From Coprinopsis marcescibilis (lineage: Eukaryota; Basidiomycota; Agaricomycetes; Agaricales; Psathyrellaceae), in NCBI GenBank assembly GCA_004369085.1, contig ML210161.1, positions 1 to 64,000 of the forward strand: 64,000 nucleotides of DNA. Reading direction: 5' to 3'. Positions within the stretch are counted from its first letter, which is position 1. The number at the start of each line of letters is the position of its first letter. Both the position numbers and the translations under genes were made by a program. This document shows positions 36,643 to 47,178 of this stretch, in pieces. The notes beneath the pieces were generated by a model. The model did no database searches. It had not been told where the DNA came from and saw only the letters and a list, made by a program, of their open reading frames with translations.

Positions 36643-38551
36643 ATGTACATCCCAAACGATCGACAACGAGGTACTGCAAACGGCGGTAGCGGAAGTGGTG
36701 CAGGCACCACTACCTTCAGCAGACGATCCGCCACGCCAGGCCATAACCCCGCGTCTACCAGCGGGGATCGTGCCAGCACACCTCAACGACGCCAACGCGT
36801 CCAACATGGTATGTGAACCAGTTCATCCACGACATCCAATCTTCTGTCTCCGATATTGTCTCGCTCAACACTGTCGCTGACATTTTCCACCAGAGAATGA
36901 ATACAGAGAGGAGCAAGAAGAATACGACGAGGAGACGCAATGGGAGTCCGACGACGCTGGAGGGGGTGCTAACCACCTCAAGCCCACGTCATATAGCACG
37001 TCAACCAACGTAGGCGTTGGCAAACCATCATCACGTAGACGCCGGCCAGCAGGAACAGCAACAACAGCCAAACCCCGGAGCACCACAGGCCGTAGCCCAC
37101 GGGCCCCACGTTTCGCCCAAAACCGCGAGCGTGAGCAATCCATCACTCCTCCACCCGTCCTGCTTTACGGTCACCCAGACCACCCAGCAACCAAAGAACT
37201 TTCAACAACCGAAGAGTCAACACCCACTCCACCATCTCATTCTGAGAAACCCCTGCTCCAAATCCCATGGTCAGAACTCCCCCACCACCTCATTACCTCC
37301 CTCAAGTACACCTTCCTCTACACCTTCAGCATCCTCAAACCCGCCATCGGCTTCCTCCGCTACCCCCTCATCCTCATAACCTTCCTCCTCCTCCTCGCAC
37401 TCATCCTCAACACCGTCTCCGGCATCTTCAAAGCTGCATTCACACCCCTCTGCCATGTCCCCGGCCTAAGCATGCTCGGCGCATGCCAATGGGTCCGCGC
37501 CCCCACCTTCCAAGTTCACACTACCCCCGACGGCAAATACAAACCCGTCCAATGGGCAGACTACCCCGCCCTCGTCGACCTCGAGCAAAAAACGTTCGAC
37601 CAGCTCATGGACGAGTCCGTCGCCAATTTCGGCGGCGCCCTCACGCTCAACCTCAAAAAGACCGAGATCGCCGTGAGCGATTTGGTCGAGCTGGTAAAGC
37701 TGAGCGATTTGGCGGGCAAGGAGAGTTTGGCGGAGAGTTTGAAGGTGTTTGTGAAGGAGGCCAAGGTTACAGGGAGGGGGCTGTCGGCGTTGGGTGTCAA
37801 GTTCAATGGCGCGTTGGACAAGTACGTGTTTCGGTTTGGGTATGTTAGCGGGGTACTGACAACCTATTGTATTAGCATCGTTGCTGTTAACGAGTGGGGC
37901 CTGAACAAGGTCGCTGAAGCGCACACGAGGGATAAGGCGCGCAAGACTATTGGTGGACGCTTGGCTGCAATGGTCCCGTTTGCGCCAAAAGAACTCACCC
38001 TCGACGAGGTTACTCGCGACACCTTTGGCCAAGCGATGGACATGCTCGCCTCGCAGCTCGAGCGGCTCATCGTAGAAGTCGAAGCCAACCACGAAAATCT
38101 CAACAATCTCGAAGAAACCCTCGGCGTCATCCACTCCATCGTGCAGCGTGAGAACGGGACGTGGACCACGCTCAGGGAGGATCTGCTGGCCCAGCTATGG
38201 ACCAAACTGGGTGGGAACGGGAAGAGGATGCGGAGCTTTGAGAGACATTTGAAGATGTTGAAGGAGGTGACGGTGTATAGGAAGCAGGCGTTGGCGCAAG
38301 TGGTGGGAGCGTTGCAGGCTTTGCAAGAGATGAACGATCAAATGGAGGATATTAGGGAGAGGGTGTCCAAGCCCGATTTAGCACAGGACAAGATCGCACC
38401 CGAGGTGCACATGAGGAGCATTGCACTTGGGTTGGAGAGGTTGAAGGAGAGTAGGATCAGGGTGAAAAGGGCTGGCGAGGAGGAGAAGAGAAAAGTGCTT
38501 GGAAGTGATTGGGGCAGGGAGGATAACGAGGCCATTGGGATTGAGGCTTAG
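36643..38551 (+). CDS. Membrane-anchored coiled-coil protein, family member 2
   Basis: Three exons (36643-36808, 36894-37821, 37876-38551) give 589 residues. The N-terminal 200 residues are disordered, rich in Ser, Thr, Arg and Pro, with an acidic patch after the first intron. One hydrophobic segment at about 230-250 (L-I-L-I-T-F-L-L-L-L-A-L-I) is followed by L-C-H-V-P-G-L-S and a helical region with V-Q-W-A-D-Y-P-A-L-V-D-L. K-F-N-G-A-L-D marks the second intron, then V-N-E-W-G, and V-E-A-N-H-E-N-L-N-N-L-E lies in the long coiled coil. It is the best-preserved member of the three and shows no catalytic motif. Membrane identity and partners are unknown. Confidence 0.83.
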
Positions 38552-38939
38552 GTTGCCGTTCTGGATGCAACTGCCATGAAACAAGGGTGTCATGCGTGAT
38601 GCGCATTGAAAGGAGGACAATCCTCACGGGGCGTTGGGACTGAGTTTCCCCTTGTTCTCCACCCCCAGAACACTTACGCGACGACAACCCTCCTCCGTCA
38701 CATTTATCGATGCTCCTTGTTCAGTCACTCCTCCACCCTCCCAACGGTCTTTGGACTATCTGTTCCCCGTCAACACATCCAGTGGCACCTCGCTGCCTGC
38801 ATCTCAAGTACAACGTAGAGACGCGGATAATAAAACCGACATGACAATCTCCTGGTAGCACATTTCAATCGTTACGACATCTCTCCTCGACCAACAAACT
38901 ACCACTGTATAAATCTTGCCTTGCCTTTTAAATTAAACC
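38552..38939. other. Intergenic, 388 bp
   Basis: Between the second and third coiled-coil family members; no feature recognised. Confidence 0.45.
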
Positions 38940-40261
38940 ATGAGTTTAGCTCTGCGCAATTCAACCGATGAATACAGAACTGAGTACATTCGGCATATTA
39001 AACGACAGAGAGGAGAATTTGGTGAAACCCGCAGGGTACCACGACGCCAGGCAGACGTAGCTCGCCCCACCCAACCTGGCCGCATGACTACAATATCCAT
39101 ATTCACCATCTTCCTACTGGCAGCCACCCCCGAGATGTTCACTCTCATCTTCAAAGGTGCTGTCGTGACCTGTGCCACGTCCCCCGCTTGAGTACATACA
39201 AGGTGTGCGAACGGGTCCGAACGCTCTCGTTTCTTTCCGTGTGGCACCAACAGCCGACCGCGCCCGTCATACATGGCACATGCAAGCTAGTCCGATGGGC
39301 AGACTTTCCCGCCCTCATGGACCTACAGCACACGCAGTTTGACCAGCTTGTGCAGGAGTTTGACGCTACTTTCAATAGTGCCTTTGCACTCGATTTCGCC
39401 AAGGCCCAAGTAGAGGTGAGCGATCTGATCCAGCTGGTGCAGACGAGCAAGGTGGTGGGGAAGGAGGAGTTGGCACTGAGCTTGGAGAGGTTTATAACGG
39501 ATGCAAATGCTGCGAGGCAAAGATTTTCGACGCTTGGTTCCCAGTTTGATGGAGCATTAGACAAGTAAGTGTACATGTTCGCCCCTGCTGATTGGTGTAG
39601 GTGCTGATGGGATGATTGTAGGATTGTCGCCGTTAATGAACGGGGGATGTGTATGATTATCGACGCGCATGCGAGGAATCAAGCAAAGGAACCGAACGTC
39701 GGGAGTGCGTTCCTCGACCAAGTTACCCGCCGTACATTCTGCCAATCGATGGATGTGCTCGCCTCGCAGCTCAAGCTGCTCATGGTCGAAGTCGAAGCCA
39801 ACCACGAGAACCTCAGCAATCTCGAAGCAATCCTCGTCGGTATCCGCGATATCGCCTTGCAAAACGAGACCCCGCTCTGGCTCTTGAATGATTTGGTATC
39901 TTGGCTTGCCAAGCTCTGGATCAAGTTTGGGTGGGACACGGGAAAGATGCAGCGCTTTGAGAAGCATTGGGGGATGTTGACGGAGGTTACGGTGTATAGG
40001 AAGCCTCATGTCCTCGGAATGCTGAAAGCGTTGGCAGACATGAATGATGGGATGGAGGAAATTTGGAATAGGGTCTGGAAGGAGGATTCGGCAACAGGCA
40101 GAATTGAGCCCGAGATGCACATGATGAGCATTAGGCTGAGTATGGATAGGTTGGAGGAGAGCAGGATGACGATCAAGAGGATTGGCGATGAGGAGAAAAC
40201 GAAGGACTTCGGAAGTGATTGGCGTCGACACGTAGGGGCAATTTGGGATAGACGCCCTTGA
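38940..40261 (+). pseudogene. Coiled-coil membrane family member 3, frameshifted
   Basis: Third family copy, starting at an ATG at 38940 with a shortened N-terminus. A hydrophobic segment (I-S-I-F-T-I-F-L-L-A-A) and I-F-K are in frame with it, but the next conserved block L-C-H-V-P-R-L-S is one frame off. Alignment with member 2 shows a single missing base at about 39168. Beyond it the copy is well kept: L-V-R-W-A-D-F-P-A-L-M-D-L, then Q-F-D-G-A-L-D at an intron (39565-39621), V-N-E-R-G and V-E-A-N-H-E-N-L. The stop is at 40261. Either a recent pseudogene, a sequencing error, or a gene with an unusual 5' end. Confidence 0.68.
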
Positions 40262-40365
40262 GCTGTGAATCTCGATGAGATGCGGGCTATCGTGATTGGA
40301 TCTCGCGTGAGATTTTGGAGGACCGGTCGATTGGTACTGCTCAATGTGCAGTTGCAAATGTCTTA

Positions 40366-40385
40366 NNNNNNNNNNNNNNNNNNNN
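40366..40385. other. Assembly gap, 20 N
   Basis: Twenty undetermined bases downstream of family member 3. No duplication of the flanks was noticed. Confidence 0.98.
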
Positions 40386-40506
40386 TATTTACGGAAGTCC
40401 CCTCCTGAACCCATACCCCGTGAAATCCCATAACCTTGGGCTTCCCCCAACCGTTATGGGATAAGACGGTGTCGACTGTATTTCATTCTTTTGCGAATCG
40501 AGCATG

Positions 40507-41134
40507 TTAAGTTGCCGAATTGTTGCTGTTGTTGGTCTCACCGTGGTATGTCGCGGGAATAAGCAGTTCGTCGAGCAGGGCGGCTACCTTTTTCTTGGTT
40601 TCTTCTTTGTCCTCTTGGACCTGTTTGAGCTCTGCGTCTCGTTTGTGCGCATTCTGCGACTCGTCTGAAAGCAGCAGAAGGAGTTTCATAGAGTGCACGA
40701 TTGAGAGAAGCGAGTGCGCCGCTCGGACCTGTGCGATTATGTCTCAGTCGAAGGAATCGACCCACTATGAATGTCAGGGAATGTACCATCGATTCGGCCC
40801 TCGACTGCGTCTGAAAGGCTTCTTGCGCAACCGTAAATTTGTCTTTATTCTTAATCTGCATGTGAAGGACACCCGTCGGTTTCTCGAATTCTGGATCCTT
40901 TGTTCAGTGCCCACTCACCGACGCGAGGTTGACCAAGTCCACCATCCCATCAACGAGCACCTCAACTTCGCTATCGACCTTTTTGTTCCACTCCTCCTCG
41001 ATGTAGTCCAGGTATTGGTCAGAGGATTGCTCGATAAGATTTTGCTGTTGCTGCGAGGCTGCTCTGTGCAGCAGCAGGTTGGCAGTTGGAAGAGCAGATG
41101 GACGGCTGACATCGGTTTGTGGGATTTCCGACAT
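40507..41134 (-). CDS. MED22: Mediator complex subunit 22 (Surf5 family)
   Basis: Head-module subunit of Mediator, which links transcription factors to RNA polymerase II in the nucleus. Three exons (41134-40919, 40855-40787, 40728-40507) give 168 residues. The Surf5 pattern is visible across the junctions: D-Y-I-E-E-E-W-N-K-K-V-D-S-E-V, then K-D-K-F-T-V-A-Q-E-A-F-Q-T-Q-S-R-A, then V-R-A-A-H-S-L-L-S-I-V-H-S-M-K-L-L. The C-terminus is a coiled coil (E-D-K-E-E-T-K-K-K-V). Start chosen at M-S-E-I-P-Q. The call rests on pattern memory and on length. Confidence 0.78.
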
Positions 41135-41929
41135 ATTCGAATTCGATCTTTGTGCTGAAAGGTGGCCGGCGTGCATTCTGGAAGGAGGTTTAGACAGAAG
41201 TACTAATGGATGCGTCTCAGGAGAGAATGAAGCGGGAGACAGGCCGGTCCTCTCAGAAGCATTAGACAAGCAAAGCCAAAGCAACACGGACAGCCGCCGA
41301 CTGTCGATTTCAACTCTTGCATCATCCCCGAATTTATGATTCTCGCCTAGTAATCTCGTCGCTGACCTCGAAACCCCTCAAGAACATACGGACGCGAGGA
41401 GACAGTGACGAGGGGTAAGCACAAAAGGCCTAATGGTATTGCGGCTCGGAGCTGAATCAGTCCCAGCACTTGCCAAAGCAGATATGAGTTTTCTGTACTG
41501 GCAGTTCGTACAGCAAAGCCACAGGGAGAATGTGAAACATCAGGTAACCACTTACGTGCAGCTTTCGGAGGGCACATTTTTAAGGGGGCAATCAAGGGAT
41601 GATCTTCTCGTCAAGATTCCTGAAAATTGTCTGCTACAGAGGCTGTCGGTCAACACGGCTAACGGGTTGAGTAACATTTGTGGCTTATACTGACGTTGAC
41701 TTAGTACGCCACGCCCCGCGCTCAGAGTCGCCCCAACCATTGGGTTGGGTGTGAGTCTCGCACATGATTACTTTCATTTTCGTTTGTCATCCAACTATCA
41801 TAGGATGGTACTGTCTGCTGGCGGCCTGGGCTCCTTTGAACCACCACTGGCCCCTGGCAGTTCATCAAAACAGATTCACTTCCCGTCCACCCGCACCCTC
41901 GTAGACCCGCCCTTTTTCAATCCCATGAC
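41135..41929. other. Intergenic, no supported gene
   Basis: Upstream of Med22 and of the CE15 remnant. Reading frames are short and not similar to known families by eye. Confidence 0.4.
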
Positions 41930-42111
41930 TATGTTCGTGGTAGTCATCGGATCCTCCAATGTTTGTACCAGTGAGCAATCCGAGACGCCCATGCACAGTG
42001 CCGTTCACGCGTTCATCGACGAGTTCCTTATTCACGACCCCTCCGCCGACATCGTTCTCGGGGTTCAATGAGGAAAGATAGATTGACTGGGAGGCTCCCA
42101 AGGCCGTATAG
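41930..42111 (+). pseudogene. CE15 glucuronoyl esterase remnant (C-terminal part)
   Basis: A stretch alignable with the last 60 residues of the CE15 proteins. The region of the catalytic His reads V-V-I-G-S-S-N-V-C where the intact copy has I-T-G-N-H-N-H-C, so the His is gone. Then A-F-I-D-E-F-L matches A-F-I-D-K-F-L, followed by P-S-A-D-I-V, a frame break near 42060, and an I-D-W block up to a stop at the family position. No Ser or Glu part remains upstream. A dead fragment. Confidence 0.7.
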
Positions 42112-43992
42112 GGAGCTCGTGTCGGTCAAGTTGAAAGCGCTCAATGTAGCATGACACCAGCCTGAGCCTGTCTCCTTTCCATTTTTGAATATTCTCTTGT
42201 ATATGATTATTTCTTATACGATTGTTATAAAATTAACTCTCTTAGCACTGTTAAAGTATTAAGAGGGCTCTTTTCTGAGTCCCTTGCTTCCCAACTCTGA
42301 GAGAACCCGGGCCCAACAGAAGAAGCCTTACAAAGGACAAACGGTTATAAAGCTTGGCAGACCTTCGGCGTCTGTACGGCGGAAAGGAGTGCCGCCAGCG
42401 CTTGAAATGGATATGATTTGTTTAATCTATAGACACTTAGGCAGGAATACTGGTTGTCTGGCTATAGTACCCTACCAACGCAGAGCTGACTGTGAGATCA
42501 ACCCTACGTCTCTCGAGCTTTTTGAAGATGGTTCTGTCCGTTGCTGAACCTCGGTCAAAACCCACGGTGGAACTACTGGCAAACAATGGATTCTAGTCTC
42601 TAACGTCGAGAGCTGAAAACGAGGTAGTACATCAAAGGACGCACAATGTGGGATATGGAGTGCTAGCGTTTTACGGTTTTACGTGTGGTTTCTGGAAAAC
42701 CAGTCTTTGAGGGTCATCAATTAATGGTCCCCTTCTCGTAAAAGCTCCTGTGACGATTCAAGGGAAAGGTGCTACATTGAAACTGTCGGACAATTCGGGG
42801 AATGGTATGGGTGCAATTGGCGTCACACGTGAGCCTTGTTCACACTGGCTTACGCCATGACATGCCCACTTTCTCCACTTTCTCTTGAGCCTAGTGCTGC
42901 GGAACGTCGGCTGTGCACAGACCACATGGAGATTACAGTCACTGAACTCACATCCCATCGCTCATGTCAGATTGTCCAGCACAAGTCGTCAATGTAGGTC
43001 TTAGGAAAGTCGACATCCATACTGTCAGTCCCTGTTCCTTTCAAGAGTCTTCCCCAGACCGTGCTGTAATATTTGTTTTTTTCAGCTTCAGAGATTATCT
43101 ATCTAACCATCACCGGCTCCTCATCTGTCAACAGCAACTCGACGTCTACATGGGGTATTCTGACGTGAATTAGTCGGTAAAGCTCTGGAAGAGAAGAAGG
43201 TCAGAATATACGACCGATGCAATAGGTTTATCAAGGTTCTTTACTCACATGAATACCCAAAGTGTTGGCCAAAGAATCACTGGCCAGGTCACACCCAACC
43301 TACAGTTTGCATAACGGCCATCAAGTGACCGAGTTCCTCCCGGTATATTAGTCTATATCAGTAAAGCGAAGCTATTGGTGCGTGAGATTCATGTCAACCG
43401 TTGGCTCAAGCTGGGTACGTGACTGGTACACAGTCCTGTTTTCCTTTTTGTCATGTCAGCCAACCTGAATCGAAGGACTACCTTAGCATGGTCGGTTGAC
43501 CCACTGGTTACCTTTTTACTAGTAGCCTTTAGCAGCTAAAGGACCGGGTAGTTGCATTCAAGGTTATCTCCTGGTCCGCAGGCATTCAAGCTATCCAAGG
43601 AACCGGGAGGAGTCGCAGCCCCAGCTCAACAACTCATCAAAGGCCCGCATCCCCGTGTATATACTTCTTCAACCCCAAGAGTCCTTCGAAAAGCATGTCT
43701 CTAGTGTCACTGGGTCCTTCGGTGCGATTACCTAGCTTTTTTTGCACCAGTGAGTTATCAACTTCTGTTCTTTGTCGAGGTCTTCGTCGGATTAATGTAT
43801 CCCGTGGTTAGCAGCCTACACCCCTTCTCGATAAATGTCCGGCGCTTTGCACAATGTTTCACAAGAAGAACCAGTAAGTATTGCTCAAATTGGTCACAGG
43901 CTTAACACCTTCTGTAGACCTCGACAGATATAAAATGAGGGCCAGGAAAACAAATACCGACCAGCTGCGAGTACCTTGCAAGCCAAACGGCC
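42112..43992. other. Intergenic region, about 1.9 kb
   Basis: Between the CE15 remnant and CE15 copy B. No gene, RNA or transposon recognised; the right end holds the copy B promoter. Confidence 0.4.
43929..43935 (+). promoter_or_regulatory. TATA box of CE15 copy B
   Basis: TATAAAA, 58-64 bp before the ATG at 43993, matching the spacing in copy A. Confidence 0.6.
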
Positions 43993-45183
43993 ATGAATAC
44001 TCTCCAACTCCTTCTCGCATTCGCTGCCCTGTCAGTGACTGTCTGGGCGCAGGGCTGTTCACGTCTACCCAGAAACCTCAACCTCACCGCCAACCCTCGT
44101 CTTCCCAGCCCCTTCACGTTCTACAACGGTCGTCCTGTCAGAACCGCAGCCCAGTGGAACTGCAGACGCGAAGAGATCAGCGAGCTCTTCCAGCGCTTGG
44201 AATCAGGGGAGATTCCTCCCAAGCCCCGCTCCGTCTCTGGCTCCATCTCCAAGGACGATAATAGCATCACCGTCAAAGTCACCCACCGTCGTCGCACTAT
44301 CTCGTTCACGGCTTCCATCAAGTACCCAGAGGAGGGCAAGGGTCCATTCCCCGCCATCATCGCCCTTGGGGGAACCACTGTACCCATCCCAAGCAACGTC
44401 GCAACGATTATCATCCAGCACGACCAAATCGCGCAGCAGCAAAGCGCCACTCTCAGTCGTGGCGTCGGGCTGTTCTACGACCTTTACGGCAAGAACCACA
44501 CTGCCTCCGCAATGGCGGCTTGGGTTTGGGGAACCAGTCGACTCATCGATGCACTCGAGGACACCAGTCGTCGCCATCGCATCAACACAAGGAGGCTCGC
44601 CGTTACCGGCTGTTCGCGTAACGGAAAAGGCACTTTGATGGTTGGCGCGTTCGAGCCGCGCATCGTGCTCACTATCCCTCAAGAATCCGGGACTGGCGGT
44701 GCCGGTTGCTGGCGCCTTGCAAAAGACCTCCAAAACCGCGGGGAAAACGTCCAAACTGCACCCCAGATCGTCACCGAGAACGTTTGGTTCACAGCTGGGT
44801 TCGCTAATTTAACCTCCCGCGTTGACGACCTCCCCTTTGACCACCACCTTCTCACTGGCCTTGTTGCCCCGCGTGGCCTCTTCGTCATCGATCATGCAGG
44901 AATTAATTGGTTGGGCCCGAAGTCAACCTATGGATGCTCGGTCGCCGGGCGGAAGGTTTACGAAGCGCTTGGTGCCGCTGACCACATGGGAGTCTCGATT
45001 ACTGGCAACCACAACCATTGTCAATTCCCGGAGGACAAAACGGGCGAGTATTACACAGCGTTCATTGACAAGTTCTTGTTCCGCAACTCCTCTGCCGATA
45101 CCGACATCGTATATAGTGATGTTGATCTTGGGTTCAAGGAGGAGGACTGGATTGATTGGAAGGTTCCCAAGCTGGCCAAGTAG
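43993..45183 (+). CDS. Glucuronoyl methylesterase, CE15 (copy B)
   Basis: Secreted CE15 esterase acting on lignin-glucuronoxylan ester links. A single exon of 396 residues with a 20-residue signal peptide nearly identical to copy A. Active-site elements: G-C-S-R-N-G-K (Ser208), I-P-Q-E-S-G (Glu231), and T-G-N-H-N-H-C-Q-F-P with the His. The two copies share most of the sequence, including the C-terminus E-E-D-W-I-D-W-K-V-P-K-L. They lie about 9 kb apart on opposite strands, with a decayed third copy between, so local duplication with inversion is likely. No binding module is present. Confidence 0.94.
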   Translation: MNTLQLLLAFAALSVTVWAQGCSRLPRNLNLTANPRLPSPFTFYNGRPVRTAAQWNCRREEISELFQRLESGEIPPKPRSVSGSISKDDNSITVKVTHRRRTISFTASIKYPEEGKGPFPAIIALGGTTVPIPSNVATIIIQHDQIAQQQSATLSRGVGLFYDLYGKNHTASAMAAWVWGTSRLIDALEDTSRRHRINTRRLAVTGCSRNGKGTLMVGAFEPRIVLTIPQESGTGGAGCWRLAKDLQNRGENVQTAPQIVTENVWFTAGFANLTSRVDDLPFDHHLLTGLVAPRGLFVIDHAGINWLGPKSTYGCSVAGRKVYEALGAADHMGVSITGNHNHCQFPEDKTGEYYTAFIDKFLFRNSSADTDIVYSDVDLGFKEEDWIDWKVPKLAK

Positions 45184-47178
45184 GAAGGTTGCCTCGATCG
45201 AGTTGGCCTTGATCATACAGTTGTAGGCTCCAGTTCCGTATATACTTTGTATTATCGATATCCTGCGCAATCGATATGTAACCTTGTGCTGATCCTCACA
45301 AGCTTGCCATTACGGCTCACTGGGTATTTGTCACGTCGAAGAGCTTTAGGTTTGATGGGCCTGGATCGTGCAGAAGTGCTTCGAATGACCCCGCTGCTGG
45401 GCCGCCATTGTTCCTCCTGCCTCTTCTGACTGGATCAGATCCATCAGCTCATTGCAACGCCCGAAATGATAATGCTGGATGGTGCATATACATAGAAAAG
45501 AAGGCTGGGTCGCATCAGCCACACCTTTCGTGGTGACAGGGGCGAATCGTAGATCAAAAAATCTCTTAGTTTTTCTTACCGCAGTGCACGTGTATGAACA
45601 CACATGGGACATATCAAACGAGACGCAAGAGGTTGTGAACGTGGTCACAGCGCAAGTATAGAAGCTCTAACGGATGCATTTGCCTGCATCTGTCGCTGTC
45701 GCGTACATACACATCGCAGGGTTTGTTGACGAGCGCCTAAGCCTATGCGGTGTTATCCGGACCATTGCCTCATAGATTCCGAAGTTCAACCGATGCATGC
45801 TAGACACCAGTGCTCTCGCAGATCAACGTCGAGTGGCTGCAAAGACAACTCATGATTGTGATTCATACTCGTGTGTTATTATCTTCTGCAAGACAACCAA
45901 CACAATAACTCGCCTACAATTAGGTCATCACCAGTGTGAAGATCCTTCAATCAACACAGTATAACATCGCCTTCACTATGCGTGCATTTGATCGACTATG
46001 ACTATGATGACCTTTCCGCTCAGATCATCCTGAAGACAAAACGTCTCGAATGGACTGAAATTGCATGACCTTCAGGTCCAGGGCACAAGTTGGGCACCTA
46101 TTGTGTCGCGATGAATTAACGGACAAGGGAATCAAAGAGTTACCTATAGCGTCGGTGATGGCAGCTTGTCACGGAGAGCAGCCAAGTTTCTTGCGTGGAT
46201 GAGCCAATTGTCAACGATGTTCACGGATCGAGACGAAGAGTCAGTTCGACCCTGGGGAAATAGTCACATTGGGGGAAGTGGTTTGTTATTGTCAAATTCC
46301 GGTCCCCCACGGCATGTTGATTAGTATGTGGGCCCATGATGCTTAGCCACCGCGGCCATGGGTCTCCATTCCAAGGTCTGGTTTCGAAGGTGATTACAGA
46401 TTGCAGCATGTTGTCACCGCCAGTGGAAGCGGATCCTACGGTGCTTCGTGGGGAACGTCGCTGTTAAAAGGTAGATCACAGAGTCATGGAGAAGAATATT
46501 AGCAAATGACGTTGGGGTAACCGTGCGAGCGACGTGGGAGACAATAGAACAATGAGGGAGGCTGAGCTACAGCAATTGGATGAACAGCAAGCGGGTTGCT
46601 GAGGATACGTTGGCAGATTGCAAATGACGATGAACGGCTGATATGGCGGTCAACATAGTCGCCGTCGGCGTTCTGCGTTCTGCTGGAGAGAAAAAGAGAG
46701 AAACTTGGCGGGAAAAGAGCCGGAGAAAGTGCAAACCAGTTCGGTTGGATAACAATAAGAAATGAATCAGGTGACTGCCGATCCTTCCTAAATAAGCGTG
46801 GGAGCCGGGCCCTGGGAAATGAGCCGGCTCGCCGGGGTTCATTTGAGGCCAAGAAGATATGGCGCATGAGCAGGTCCGCCAAAAGACAATAAGACCTGTC
46901 GTCCAAAATGGCTGCCCAAATTCTCCTGCAGAAACTTACGACCACCCACTCTCAAAGTCTACCCATTGTCGACCGCATAACCAGTAAGTCCTCTGCTCGC
47001 CGTTGTCGACGCTCTCAAACCTTTGCAACCCGCAGGAACCTCCGGCGCTTGCGCAGAACGGACGGTATATCAGGGATCCCACAATTGTGTACGTTTTCTG
47101 TGCACACAGAGCACCTATATATCACTGACCACCCATTTCATTTAGATTCACTGCATTCCCCAGAACTTGTAGCCTACC
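45184..47178. other. Intergenic region, about 2 kb
   Basis: Downstream of CE15 copy B and upstream of the PX/PB1 gene. Mostly AT-neutral sequence with no supported gene. A possible short spliced frame from 46908 is listed under findings. Confidence 0.4.
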
